The notes below the pieces were generated by a model. The model was not told where the DNA came from. It saw only the letters and a program-made list of their open reading frames with translations, and did not search any database. Shown piece after piece: positions 23,318-30,176 of a stretch of 30,176 nucleotides of DNA. The stretch's first letter is position 1. Every line of letters starts with the position of its first letter. The stretch lies in the NCBI GenBank assembly GCA_964427955.1, contig CAYRWY010000019.1:1-30176 (forward strand). The letters are read 5' to 3'. The position numbers and the translations under genes are program-made. Origin of the DNA: JACRBK01 sp964427955 (GTDB lineage: Bacteria; Chloroflexota; Anaerolineae; Aggregatilineales; Aggregatilineaceae).

Positions 23318-24511
23318 TCAGATCACGCCCTGCGCGCGGTACTGCGCGATGTGCTGCGCGTCGAGATGGAGCACCTGGCGCAGAACGTCGTCGGTATGTT
23401 CGCCAAGCTGCGGCGGCAGCAGGCGCACTTCGGGCGGCGTCTCGGTCATCTGCATCGGGGGGCCGACAAAACGAAAAACCTCTTCGGGTGAGATCGCTAC
23501 CTCGTGGACCAGGCCCCGCGCCTGAATGTGCGGGTCTTCCAGGATGTCGGGCAGCGTGTTGATCGGCCCGCTCGGAATGCCCGCGTCCAGCAGTCCCGCG
23601 ACCCACTCCGCCGCCGGGCGCGTCGCGAAAACTTCCTGTAGGAGCGGAATCAGGCTGGCCCGGTGCTGGACGCGGGCCGGGTTGGTGGCATAGCGCGGAT
23701 CGGCGGGGAGATCGGGGCGGTCGATCAGCGCGCAGAGCTGCGCGAACTGGCGATCATTGCCCACGGCTACGACGAATTCGGCGTCCGACGCGTGAAAAGT
23801 CTGGTAGGGGACGATATTCGGGTGCTGGTCGCCATACCGGGGCGGCGTCTGGCCGGACACCAGGTAGTTGCTGGCCACGTTCACCAGGGCGGCGATCTGG
23901 GTATCGAGCAGCGCGATGTCGATGTACTGGCCCTGGCCCGTGTTTTCGCGGTAGCGAATGGCCGCGAGAATGGAAGAGAGCGCAAACAGCCCGGCGATGA
24001 CGTCCGCCATCGCGACGCCGACCTTGGTGGATGGACCCGCGACCGGCCCCGTGATCGACATCAGCCCGCTCATCGCTTGAATGACGTAATCGTAGCCGGG
24101 GCGGTCGCGGTAGGGCCCGCTCTGCCCGTAGCCGGTGATGCTGCAATACACCAGGCCGGGATTGATCGCGCGCAAGTCCTCATAGCCCAGGCCGAATTCG
24201 GCCATCTGGCCCACTTTGAAATTTTCGATCACGACCTGGCTGTCGGCGATGAGCTGCCGGGCCAGTTTTTGACCCTCCTCGGTCTGGAGGTTCAACGTCA
24301 GGCTGCGCTTGTTGCGGTTGACGCTGACGAAATAGGCGCTTTGCCCGGTCCCGTCCCAGGGTGGACCCCACTGCCGGGTATCATCTCCCCGCACCGGATG
24401 CTCGATCTTGATCACGTCTGCGCCCAGATCGCCCATCAACATCGTGCAGAATGGTCCCGCCAATACCCGGGTGAAATCCACGACCCGCAGCCCTGCTAAG
24501 GCTTGACTCAT
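23318..24511 (-). CDS. Class III CoA-transferase (CaiB/BaiF family)
   Basis: A 397-residue family III CoA-transferase, which moves CoA between carboxylic acids via an aspartyl-CoA intermediate. LRVVDFTRVLAGPFCTMLMGDLGADVIKIEHP (8-39), NRNKRSLTLNL (65-75), ENFKVGQMAEFGLGY (96-110) and the catalytic aspartate D170 in VAMADVIAG are all present. It has AGGAGA upstream of the ATG and is transcribed away from the GntR regulator across an 89-base gap. The acid substrate cannot be told; formate, oxalate, carnitine, succinate and aromatic acids are all known for the family. Confidence 0.92.
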   Translation of the reverse strand: MSQALAGLRVVDFTRVLAGPFCTMLMGDLGADVIKIEHPVRGDDTRQWGPPWDGTGQSAYFVSVNRNKRSLTLNLQTEEGQKLARQLIADSQVVIENFKVGQMAEFGLGYEDLRAINPGLVYCSITGYGQSGPYRDRPGYDYVIQAMSGLMSITGPVAGPSTKVGVAMADVIAGLFALSSILAAIRYRENTGQGQYIDIALLDTQIAALVNVASNYLVSGQTPPRYGDQHPNIVPYQTFHASDAEFVVAVGNDRQFAQLCALIDRPDLPADPRYATNPARVQHRASLIPLLQEVFATRPAAEWVAGLLDAGIPSGPINTLPDILEDPHIQARGLVHEVAISPEEVFRFVGPPMQMTETPPEVRLLPPQLGEHTDDVLRQVLHLDAQHIAQYRAQGVI

Positions 24512-24532
24512 AGGGACTCTCCTGATCGTTGA

Positions 24533-24561
24533 TTGACATCACCAGCAAATATAGCATAAGA
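24533..24561 (+). promoter_or_regulatory. Candidate promoter of the GntR gene
   Basis: TTGACA (24533-24538) with CATAAG (24555-24560) at 16 bases, or ATAAGA at 17. An AT-rich stretch follows, with GTT-ATATAGAG-AAC at 24566-24579, which has the GT...AC layout seen in some GntR/HutC operators. It could allow autoregulation and control of the divergent CoA-transferase. Confidence 0.4.
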
Positions 24562-24600
24562 TAGGGTTATATAGAGAACTAGAGAATCGATGCGTGCTCT

Positions 24601-25350
24601 ATGATTGATGATCTTATCGCGCAGATTCGGGTCAACAAGCACAGCTCAACCCCGATCTACCGCCAGATCGAGGCTCAGATCGAGCAGCGCATTCAAGACG
24701 GGAGCTGGCCGCCCGGCACGCTGCTGCCTTCCGAGACCACCCTGGCCGCCAGCATGGGGATCAGCGTGATGACCGTTCGTCAGGCTATGTCCCATCTGGT
24801 CAACAAGGGTCTGATCTACCGTGAAAAAGGGCGTGGGACGTTCGTGTCGCCCTTGCCGCTGGTTCATCCTCTCCAACGCCTCAACAGCTTTTCCGAAGAT
24901 ATGCAGGTGCGCGGGCTGCGTCCGTCCTCGCAGTTGCTCGTCTTCGAATCCTGCCCCGCCCCCGAATTTGTGGCCGCCCAGTTGGGCTGTCCGCCGGGAC
25001 AAACGCTGCTGCACATCAAGCGCCTGCGGCTGGCGGATGACCGGCCTGTCGGGGTGCACGACGCTTACCTGACCCGGCTGGATATTGATCTGCCGGATCT
25101 GAACAAAGTCGGATCGCTCTACCGGCTGCTGGAGCAGCGAGGCGTAGACCTGGTAGAGGCCGAAGAACACCTGGATGCCATCGCCGCTGATGTTGAATTA
25201 GCCGGTTTGTTGAAAGTTCCCAAAGGTGCGCCGCTTTTACAGTTGATGCGGATTAGTTGGGATCGTCAGCATGTGCCCACCGAGGTCGTGCAGGCGATCT
25301 ACCGGGCCAATTTTTATCGGTATACGGTCAGGCTGCACCGGGATGGTTGA
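24601..25350 (+). CDS. GntR-family regulator with UTRA domain (HutC type)
   Basis: A 249-residue regulator. The winged helix (about 17-83) begins PIYRQIEAQIEQRI and contains LLPSETTLAASMGISVMTVRQAM and the wing GRGTFV (78-82). A UTRA ligand-binding domain (about 95-243) follows, starting near LQRLNSFSEDM. It lies between a divergent CoA-transferase and a nucleoside importer, and may control either. No ribosome-binding site is visible before the ATG. The UTRA ligand is unknown; sugars, amino acid derivatives and nucleoside-like molecules occur in this family. Confidence 0.92.
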   Translation: MIDDLIAQIRVNKHSSTPIYRQIEAQIEQRIQDGSWPPGTLLPSETTLAASMGISVMTVRQAMSHLVNKGLIYREKGRGTFVSPLPLVHPLQRLNSFSEDMQVRGLRPSSQLLVFESCPAPEFVAAQLGCPPGQTLLHIKRLRLADDRPVGVHDAYLTRLDIDLPDLNKVGSLYRLLEQRGVDLVEAEEHLDAIAADVELAGLLKVPKGAPLLQLMRISWDRQHVPTEVVQAIYRANFYRYTVRLHRDG

Positions 25351-25470
25351 GGCGATGGCTTTGTTTTTTTCCGGGAGGGAGGTGCAGGCGTTTCGGACAA
25401 TTTCTCAAAGTCGGTTCCACGTTTTTCCAAAACAACCCATTCACAGTGTATGGAGGCAGAAGATACGAAA

Positions 25471-26568
25471 ATGAGAAAGAGCCTCGTCCCTATTCTTTTG
25501 GTCGCGTTGATCGTCGCGGGGATTGGCATAGTCCCGCGCGCTCACGGCGCAGAGCCTTATCGCGTGGCCCTGATCATCGCGCAGGGCGGTTTGGGTGATC
25601 GCTCGTACAACGACTCGGCGTTTGCCGGGCTGACGCTGGCTGCACAAGAACTTGGCGTCAAGGTCGAGCCGCTCGAATCGTCTGATCCGGTGGGTGAAGG
25701 CGAGCAACTGCTGCGCACGGCGGCGGAAGCGGGCTTCGACCTGGTCATCACGTTGGAATACAGCCACTTTGAGCCGTTGGCCGCCATCGCTCCGGACTAT
25801 CCCGATACCACTTTTGCCATCGTGAACGTGGTAGTCGATCAACCCAACGTCGTGTCGATCATGTTCGACGAGCATACCGGGTCTTTCCTGGCGGGTGCTT
25901 TGGCGGGCCAGGTCACGACCGACCCTGACATCGAACAGGTGAATCCCGAAGCCGTGATCGGCACCCTTGGCGGCGTAAAGTCGAGCGGGATCGACGTCTT
26001 CCTGTACGGCTATCTCCAGGGCGCCTGTGCGGTGAATCCGGACGTTCAGGTGCTCATAGCCTATACCAACTCCTTCGGCGATCCGGCCCTGGGACGTGAG
26101 ATGGCGGTGGCGATGCGCGAGCAGAAAGCCGACGTGATCTTCCAGGTGGCGGGTGGCACCGGGGCGGGTGTCATCGAAGCGGCCAAGGATGACAATTTCT
26201 TCGCCATCGGCGTGGACAGCGACCAGGATTACCTGGCGCCGGGGAACGTGCTGACCAGTATGCTCAAGCGCGTGGACGTGGCCGTCTATGACACCATCAA
26301 GCGCGGCATGGAAGGCACCCTGGAAGGCGGCACGACGCTCCAATACGGTCTGAAGGAAAATGGCGTCGGGCTGTCCGAGATGCAGTACACCCGGCACATC
26401 GTCCCCAAGGCCTACGTCGATAAAGTCAACGACTTCAAGCAGCAGATCCTCGACGGGACGTTGAAAGTCATCGACATTCGGACGCTGACCGCCGATCAAT
26501 TCAAGATCGTGGAGGAGAATCCGACGTGCGCTGGGGTCGAAGAACTCCGTAAGGCGTTAGGTGAATAG
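25471..26568 (+). CDS. BMP-family nucleoside ABC transporter substrate-binding protein
   Basis: 365 residues with a signal peptide (about 1-27: MRKS, then a hydrophobic core, ending RAHGA) and no lipobox cysteine. GLGDRSYNDSAFAGL, FDEHTGSFLAGALAG and IGVDSDQDYLAPGNVLTSMLKRVD are BMP/PnrA/Med signatures. Members bind purine or other nucleosides, and the downstream ATPase and permeases are of the matching type. I use the ATG at 25471, where the charged N-terminus and hydrophobic core begin; an in-frame ATG at 25450 would add MEAEDTK before it. A 120-base gap separates it from the GntR gene, with no clear promoter. Confidence 0.9.
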   Translation: MRKSLVPILLVALIVAGIGIVPRAHGAEPYRVALIIAQGGLGDRSYNDSAFAGLTLAAQELGVKVEPLESSDPVGEGEQLLRTAAEAGFDLVITLEYSHFEPLAAIAPDYPDTTFAIVNVVVDQPNVVSIMFDEHTGSFLAGALAGQVTTDPDIEQVNPEAVIGTLGGVKSSGIDVFLYGYLQGACAVNPDVQVLIAYTNSFGDPALGREMAVAMREQKADVIFQVAGGTGAGVIEAAKDDNFFAIGVDSDQDYLAPGNVLTSMLKRVDVAVYDTIKRGMEGTLEGGTTLQYGLKENGVGLSEMQYTRHIVPKAYVDKVNDFKQQILDGTLKVIDIRTLTADQFKIVEENPTCAGVEELRKALGE

Positions 26569-26580
26569 CTCCTGGAGTAA

Positions 26581-26610
26581 GGCCGCTCTTCAGATCGCTG
26601 ATGAGCGGCC
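26581..26610 (+). terminator. Hairpin between binding-protein and ATPase genes
   Basis: GGCCGCTC-T-TCAG, an ATCG loop, and CTGA-T-GAGCGGCC: a stem of 12 pairs with one T-T mismatch, 12 bases after the stop. Only a weak TTGTTT follows. It probably acts as a partial terminator or mRNA stabiliser that keeps binding-protein levels above those of the membrane components. Confidence 0.6.
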
Positions 26611-26637
26611 CTTGTTTCCCGATAGGTGAACAGTTCT

Positions 26638-28164
26638 ATGGCTTATTTGAGAATGGCGGGGATCACCAAAGTTTTTCCCGGCGTGGTCGCCAACCATCAG
26701 GTCGATTTCGACGTCGAACAGGGCGAGGTGCACGCCCTGGTGGGCGAAAACGGCGCGGGCAAATCCACGCTGATGAAAATTCTCTATGGCCTCGAAAAAC
26801 CGGACGCCGGGCAGATTTTTTGGGAAGACCAGCCGGTCTCGATCCCCAACCCCCAGGCTGCGATCAAGTTGGGCATCGACATGGTACACCAGCATTTCCA
26901 GTTGGTCCCGTCGATGACGGTGGCCGAGAACGTGACGCTGGGCTATGAGCCGCGCCGGGGGCCGTTTGTTGATCGCCCGGCCATGAACCAACGGGTGCAG
27001 CAGCTTTCCGAGCAGTATGGGTTGAAGGTCGATCCGGCGGCACGCGTGGCCGATCTGTCGGTCGGGGTCCAGCAGCGCGTGGAGATTCTGAAACTGCTCT
27101 ACCGCAACGCGCGCCTGCTGATTCTGGACGAGCCGTCTGCCGTCCTCACCCCGCAGGAAGTCGAAGACCTGTTTGACGTGCTGCGGCGGCTGGTGGCGTC
27201 GGGCCGCACCGCCATTCTGATCACGCACAAACTGCACGAGATCATGACGGTGTGCCAGCGCGCCACGGTGCTGCGCCAGGGCCAGACGGTCGGCACGGTC
27301 ACCGTAGCGGACACGTCCCCGGCGGAAATCGCGCAGATGATGGTCGGCTACGATCTCAAAATCGTCCAACGCAGCGCCTCTCACTCTGCGGGCGATCCCT
27401 GCCTGGTCGTGCGCGACCTGAGCGCGCGGGATGATCGCGGGCTGCCCGTGCTCAAGAATGTGAGCTTCGCGGTGAATGCGGGCGAAATCGTCGGACTGGC
27501 CGGGGTGGAAGGCAACGGGCAGCGCGAGCTGCTCGAAGTGCTGACCGGGCTGCGCGCTCCCGACCAGGGGGACATCATTCTCGGCGAAAAATCGATCACG
27601 CACGAGAAAAACCGCCAGCGGCGGGAGCGCGGGCTGGCGATTATCCCCGAAGATCGCACCCACCAGGGGTTGAGTCCGGCCTCCTCTCTGACGGATAACG
27701 TGCTGTCCACCCGCTATTATGCCTGGCCTTTTTCGCAGATGTTCGTGTTGAAGACAGAGCGAATGCAGGATTTTGCACGGCAGTTGATCCAGCGCTTCGA
27801 CATTCGCGTGCGCGGGCCGGGCGTTGCGGTCAAGACGCTCTCCGGCGGCAACGCGCAAAAAGTCGTGGTGGCGCGGGAGTTGGCCGAACAGCCGCGCTTG
27901 TTGGTCGCCGCCCAACCCACGCGGGGCCTGGACATCGGCGCGACTCAATTTGTTCATGAGGAACTGCTGCGGCTGCGAGAAAAAGATACCGCCATCCTGC
28001 TCATTTCGGCGGACCTGGACGAGTTGATGGCCCTGTCGGATCGCTTTCTGGTCATGTTTGAAGGCCGCCTGATCGGCGAATTGTCCGCCGAACAGGCTAC
28101 CCGCGAGGCCCTGGGGATCCTTATGGCCGGACGGGTGCCCTCGGCTGAGGAAAAAACGTTATGA
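26638..28164 (+). CDS. Nucleoside ABC transporter ATPase, double NBD
   Basis: 508 residues with two ABC domains. The first has Walker A GENGAGKST (36-44), a variant signature LSVGVQQR and Walker B LLILDEP. The second has a degenerate Walker A (VEGNGQREL, no GKT), a good signature LSGGNAQK and a Walker B LLVAAQPTRGLD lacking the acidic pair. This asymmetry is normal for the RbsA/YufO/NupO class. I start at the ATG at 26638, with AGGTGA about eight bases before; an in-frame GTG at 26626 is less likely. The stop overlaps the first permease as ATGA. Confidence 0.92.
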   Translation: MAYLRMAGITKVFPGVVANHQVDFDVEQGEVHALVGENGAGKSTLMKILYGLEKPDAGQIFWEDQPVSIPNPQAAIKLGIDMVHQHFQLVPSMTVAENVTLGYEPRRGPFVDRPAMNQRVQQLSEQYGLKVDPAARVADLSVGVQQRVEILKLLYRNARLLILDEPSAVLTPQEVEDLFDVLRRLVASGRTAILITHKLHEIMTVCQRATVLRQGQTVGTVTVADTSPAEIAQMMVGYDLKIVQRSASHSAGDPCLVVRDLSARDDRGLPVLKNVSFAVNAGEIVGLAGVEGNGQRELLEVLTGLRAPDQGDIILGEKSITHEKNRQRRERGLAIIPEDRTHQGLSPASSLTDNVLSTRYYAWPFSQMFVLKTERMQDFARQLIQRFDIRVRGPGVAVKTLSGGNAQKVVVARELAEQPRLLVAAQPTRGLDIGATQFVHEELLRLREKDTAILLISADLDELMALSDRFLVMFEGRLIGELSAEQATREALGILMAGRVPSAEEKTL

Positions 28165-29240
28165 ATAAGCGGTTTCGCGCTTCCATTAACTGGCAGGACC
28201 CGGTCTTCAATATCCTGCGCGTGCTGATCACGCTGGGGATGGCGCTGGTCGTCGGCGCGATCATCATGGAGATTTCGGGCAAAGACTCGCGTCAGGCCTA
28301 TCACGTCCTGTGGGATTCGGCAGTCGGGACCGGGCGCGCGCGCGCCAATACGCTGCTGGCCGCAACGCCGATCATCTTCACCGGGCTGGCGACGGCGGTG
28401 GCCTTCCGGGCCGGTATTTTCAATGTCGGCGTGGAAGGATCGCTGTATATGGGCGCGTTTGCCGCGGCCTGGGTGGGCTTTACGCTGGTCGATCTGCCGG
28501 GCCTGCTGCTGATCGCGCTGGCGCTGGCGGCAGCCTGCTTGGCGGGCGGGCTGTGGGGACTGATCCCCGGCTATCTCAAGGCGCGGCTGCGTGTCGATGA
28601 GATCGTGACCACCATCATGCTCAACTATGTCGCCATTCTTTTTACCGGCTACCTGGTGCGCGGCCCGTTTTATCTGCCCGGCATGTCCAACGCCATGTCC
28701 GAAAAAATCGCACCGCAGGCCGTGCTCCCCCGCTTGGTGGAGCGTTCGCAGTTGAACGCCAGCCTGTTGATCGCGCTGGTGAGCGTGGGCGTGGTGGCCC
28801 TGGTGATGCACCGCACGACGTTGGGCTACGAACTGCGCACCGTCGGCAGCAATCCCCTCTTCGCGCGCTGGTCGGGGCTGCCGGTGGCCGGGACAATCCT
28901 CCGGGTCATGTTCCTCAGCGGGTTGCTGGGCGGATTGGCCGGGGCGGGGCAGGTCCTGGGTGTGCACCAGCGTTTTGTCGCCAATTTCTCGCGCGGGTTC
29001 GGGTTCGACGGCGTGACGATTGCCCTGCTGGGCCGCAACTCGCCGGTAGGCGTGCTGTTCGCTGCCCTGCTGTTCGGGGCGCTGCGCAGCGGGGGCGCGA
29101 CGATGGAGCTGTTCACCGACGTCCCGCGCGATCTGGTCGATATTATCCAGGCCGTCATCATCTTCTTTGTGGCGATTGACCTGTCGCTCGACGCGCTGCG
29201 CTGGCGGCGCCGGATGAAGACCAGCGCGGCGGCGGCGTGA
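28161..29240 (+). CDS. Nucleoside ABC transporter permease 1 (BmpC/YufP-like)
   Basis: A 359-residue permease of the branched-chain amino acid/ribose-type fold with eight to ten hydrophobic helices. Typical motifs are AFRAGIFNVGVEGSLYMGAF, VDEIVTTIMLNYVA and a GFGFDGVTIALLGRNSPVGV stretch. Its start shares four bases with the ATPase stop. It forms the membrane channel with the next permease; the ligand is presumably a nucleoside. Confidence 0.92.
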   Translation: MNKRFRASINWQDPVFNILRVLITLGMALVVGAIIMEISGKDSRQAYHVLWDSAVGTGRARANTLLAATPIIFTGLATAVAFRAGIFNVGVEGSLYMGAFAAAWVGFTLVDLPGLLLIALALAAACLAGGLWGLIPGYLKARLRVDEIVTTIMLNYVAILFTGYLVRGPFYLPGMSNAMSEKIAPQAVLPRLVERSQLNASLLIALVSVGVVALVMHRTTLGYELRTVGSNPLFARWSGLPVAGTILRVMFLSGLLGGLAGAGQVLGVHQRFVANFSRGFGFDGVTIALLGRNSPVGVLFAALLFGALRSGGATMELFTDVPRDLVDIIQAVIIFFVAIDLSLDALRWRRRMKTSAAAA

Positions 29241-29253
29241 TAGGAGAGCAGAC

Positions 29254-30159
29254 GTGATCGATACCATCATTAACCTCAGCGCGGCGACGCTCCGCCTGTC
29301 CACCCCGCTGTTGATGATTGCGATGGCGGGGGCGCTCAGCTACCAGGTGGGCCTGATCAACATCGCGCTCGAAGGGCTGGCGCTGTCCGGCGCGTTCGCC
29401 GGGGTCGTAATCGGCCACGAGACGGGATCGGTGTGGTTGGGCGTCCTCGGCGCGGTGCTCGTCGGCGCGGCCCTGGGGGGATTCTTCGCCCTGGCCGTGA
29501 TCACGCTGCGCGCCAACCTGATCGTCGCCGGGCTGGCGCTGAATTTTCTGGCGTCGGGCGCGACGGCCTATCTCATGCAGGTCCTTTACGGCCAGTCGGG
29601 CACCTATGCCCCGCCCGATCTGGACAAGCTCGGCACCGTCAAGATCCCGCTTCTGCACGACGCCGGCTTCCTGGGGGACATTCTGTCGGGCCATTCGCCG
29701 ATGGTCTACCTGTCCTGGCTGTTGATCCCCCTGACGTCGATTTTCCTCTACCGTACCGTGATCGGGGGGTATATCCGGGCTGTGGGCGAGCATCCCGAGG
29801 CCGCGCGTACCGCGGGGATTTCGGTGCGCAAAGTGCAGTACCTGGCGCTGATCCTGGGCGGCGGCATCTGCGGGCTGGCCGGGGCGCACATGTCGCTCAG
29901 CTATCTGGCCCTCTTCCGCGAAAACATGCTGAATGGGCGCGGCTTTATCGCGCTGGCGGCGGTCTATTTCGGCGCGGCGCGTCCTCGCCTGGCGGCGGTG
30001 GCCTGCCTGCTCTTCGGCTTCTTCGAGGCGTCCCAGTTCCGGTTGCAAACGCGCAGCCACGTTCCCAGTGAATTTTTCCAGATGATGCCGTATCTCATGG
30101 TGGTGATGGTGTTGGTCGCCATGTCGGCGCGCAAAGAGTGGCACAAGGGATGGCGCTAG
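29254..30159 (+). CDS. Nucleoside ABC transporter permease 2 (BmpD/YufQ-like)
   Basis: A 301-residue permease. The N-terminal STPLLMIAMAGALSYQVGLINIALEGLAL region and the RTAGISVRKVQYLALILGGGICGLAGAH region are hallmarks of the second permease in BMP-type importers. It starts with GTG at 29254, preceded by GGAGA six bases upstream. It pairs with the upstream permease and completes the importer. Confidence 0.92.
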   Translation: MIDTIINLSAATLRLSTPLLMIAMAGALSYQVGLINIALEGLALSGAFAGVVIGHETGSVWLGVLGAVLVGAALGGFFALAVITLRANLIVAGLALNFLASGATAYLMQVLYGQSGTYAPPDLDKLGTVKIPLLHDAGFLGDILSGHSPMVYLSWLLIPLTSIFLYRTVIGGYIRAVGEHPEAARTAGISVRKVQYLALILGGGICGLAGAHMSLSYLALFRENMLNGRGFIALAAVYFGAARPRLAAVACLLFGFFEASQFRLQTRSHVPSEFFQMMPYLMVVMVLVAMSARKEWHKGWR

Positions 30160-30176
30160 ATGGGCAAACAAGCGGT
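30160..30176 (+). CDS. Start of a further gene, truncated by the window edge
   Basis: An ATG directly follows the permease TAG and opens MGKQA. The spacing suggests translational coupling and operon membership. In comparable loci a nucleoside hydrolase, phosphorylase or deaminase often follows, but five codons show nothing. Confidence 0.35.

Noticed and set aside
1..30176. tRNA genes, rRNA genes and CRISPR arrays
   Set aside because: The gaps are under 300 bases. None shows a cloverleaf, an rRNA segment or regularly spaced repeats.

Overview
The window is about 30 kb of GC-rich bacterial chromosome, densely coding, with short gaps and many start/stop overlaps. Gene content (an ArmA/Rmt-like rRNA methyltransferase pair, CUT1 sugar uptake with GH53/GH31/GH4 enzymes, a BMP-family nucleoside importer) and a GTAGGGGCGAGGC-type hairpin at the left edge suggest a Chloroflexota bacterium, probably Anaerolineae. 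That is an inference from gene content, since no rRNA or other marker gene is present. I see no phage, transposase, CRISPR array or tRNA.

Layout. (1) 276-3856: a two-gene heterodimeric ABC exporter with one canonical and one degenerate ATP site, behind two good sigma-70-type promoters. (2) 4074-8071, minus strand: a GH31 alpha-glycosidase and a GH4 (MelA-type) alpha-glycosidase, translationally coupled. (3) 8188-14595, plus strand: seven tightly packed genes for a queuosine-precursor (VUT/YhhQ-type) transporter, RsmI, a divergent Tgt, two tandem ArmA/Rmt-family 16S rRNA methyltransferases, RsmF and RsmE, ending at a bidirectional terminator. (4) 14665-15627, minus: a GDP-mannose 3,5-epimerase-like enzyme. 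(5) 15907-23316, plus: a LacI regulator, then a galactan-utilisation operon (GH53, MalE-like binding protein, MalF- and MalG-like permeases, second GH53), with a perfect 14-bp palindrome just downstream of a near-consensus promoter. (6) 23318-24511, minus: a class III CoA-transferase, divergent from a GntR/UTRA regulator (24601-25350). (7) 25471 to the right edge: a BMP-type nucleoside ABC importer (binding protein, double-NBD ATPase, two permeases) and the first codons of a further gene.

The most notable region is (3). By family, RsmI acts at C1402, the Arm/Rmt family at G1405, RsmF at C1407 (also C1400/C1404 in Thermus) and RsmE at U1498. All these positions line the 16S decoding site in or next to helix 44. 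Tgt changes the wobble base of tRNAs that are read at that same site. The operon therefore looks like a decoding-centre modification module. It contains an intrinsic aminoglycoside-resistance-type G1405 methyltransferase and a tandem diverged paralogue whose active-site motifs are altered.

In region (5) the two GH53 enzymes differ in location: the first has no signal peptide and the second is secreted with an extra C-terminal carbohydrate-binding-like domain. This suggests external galactan cleavage, uptake by the MalEFG-like system and internal processing. No transporter ATPase is encoded there, so one must be supplied from elsewhere.
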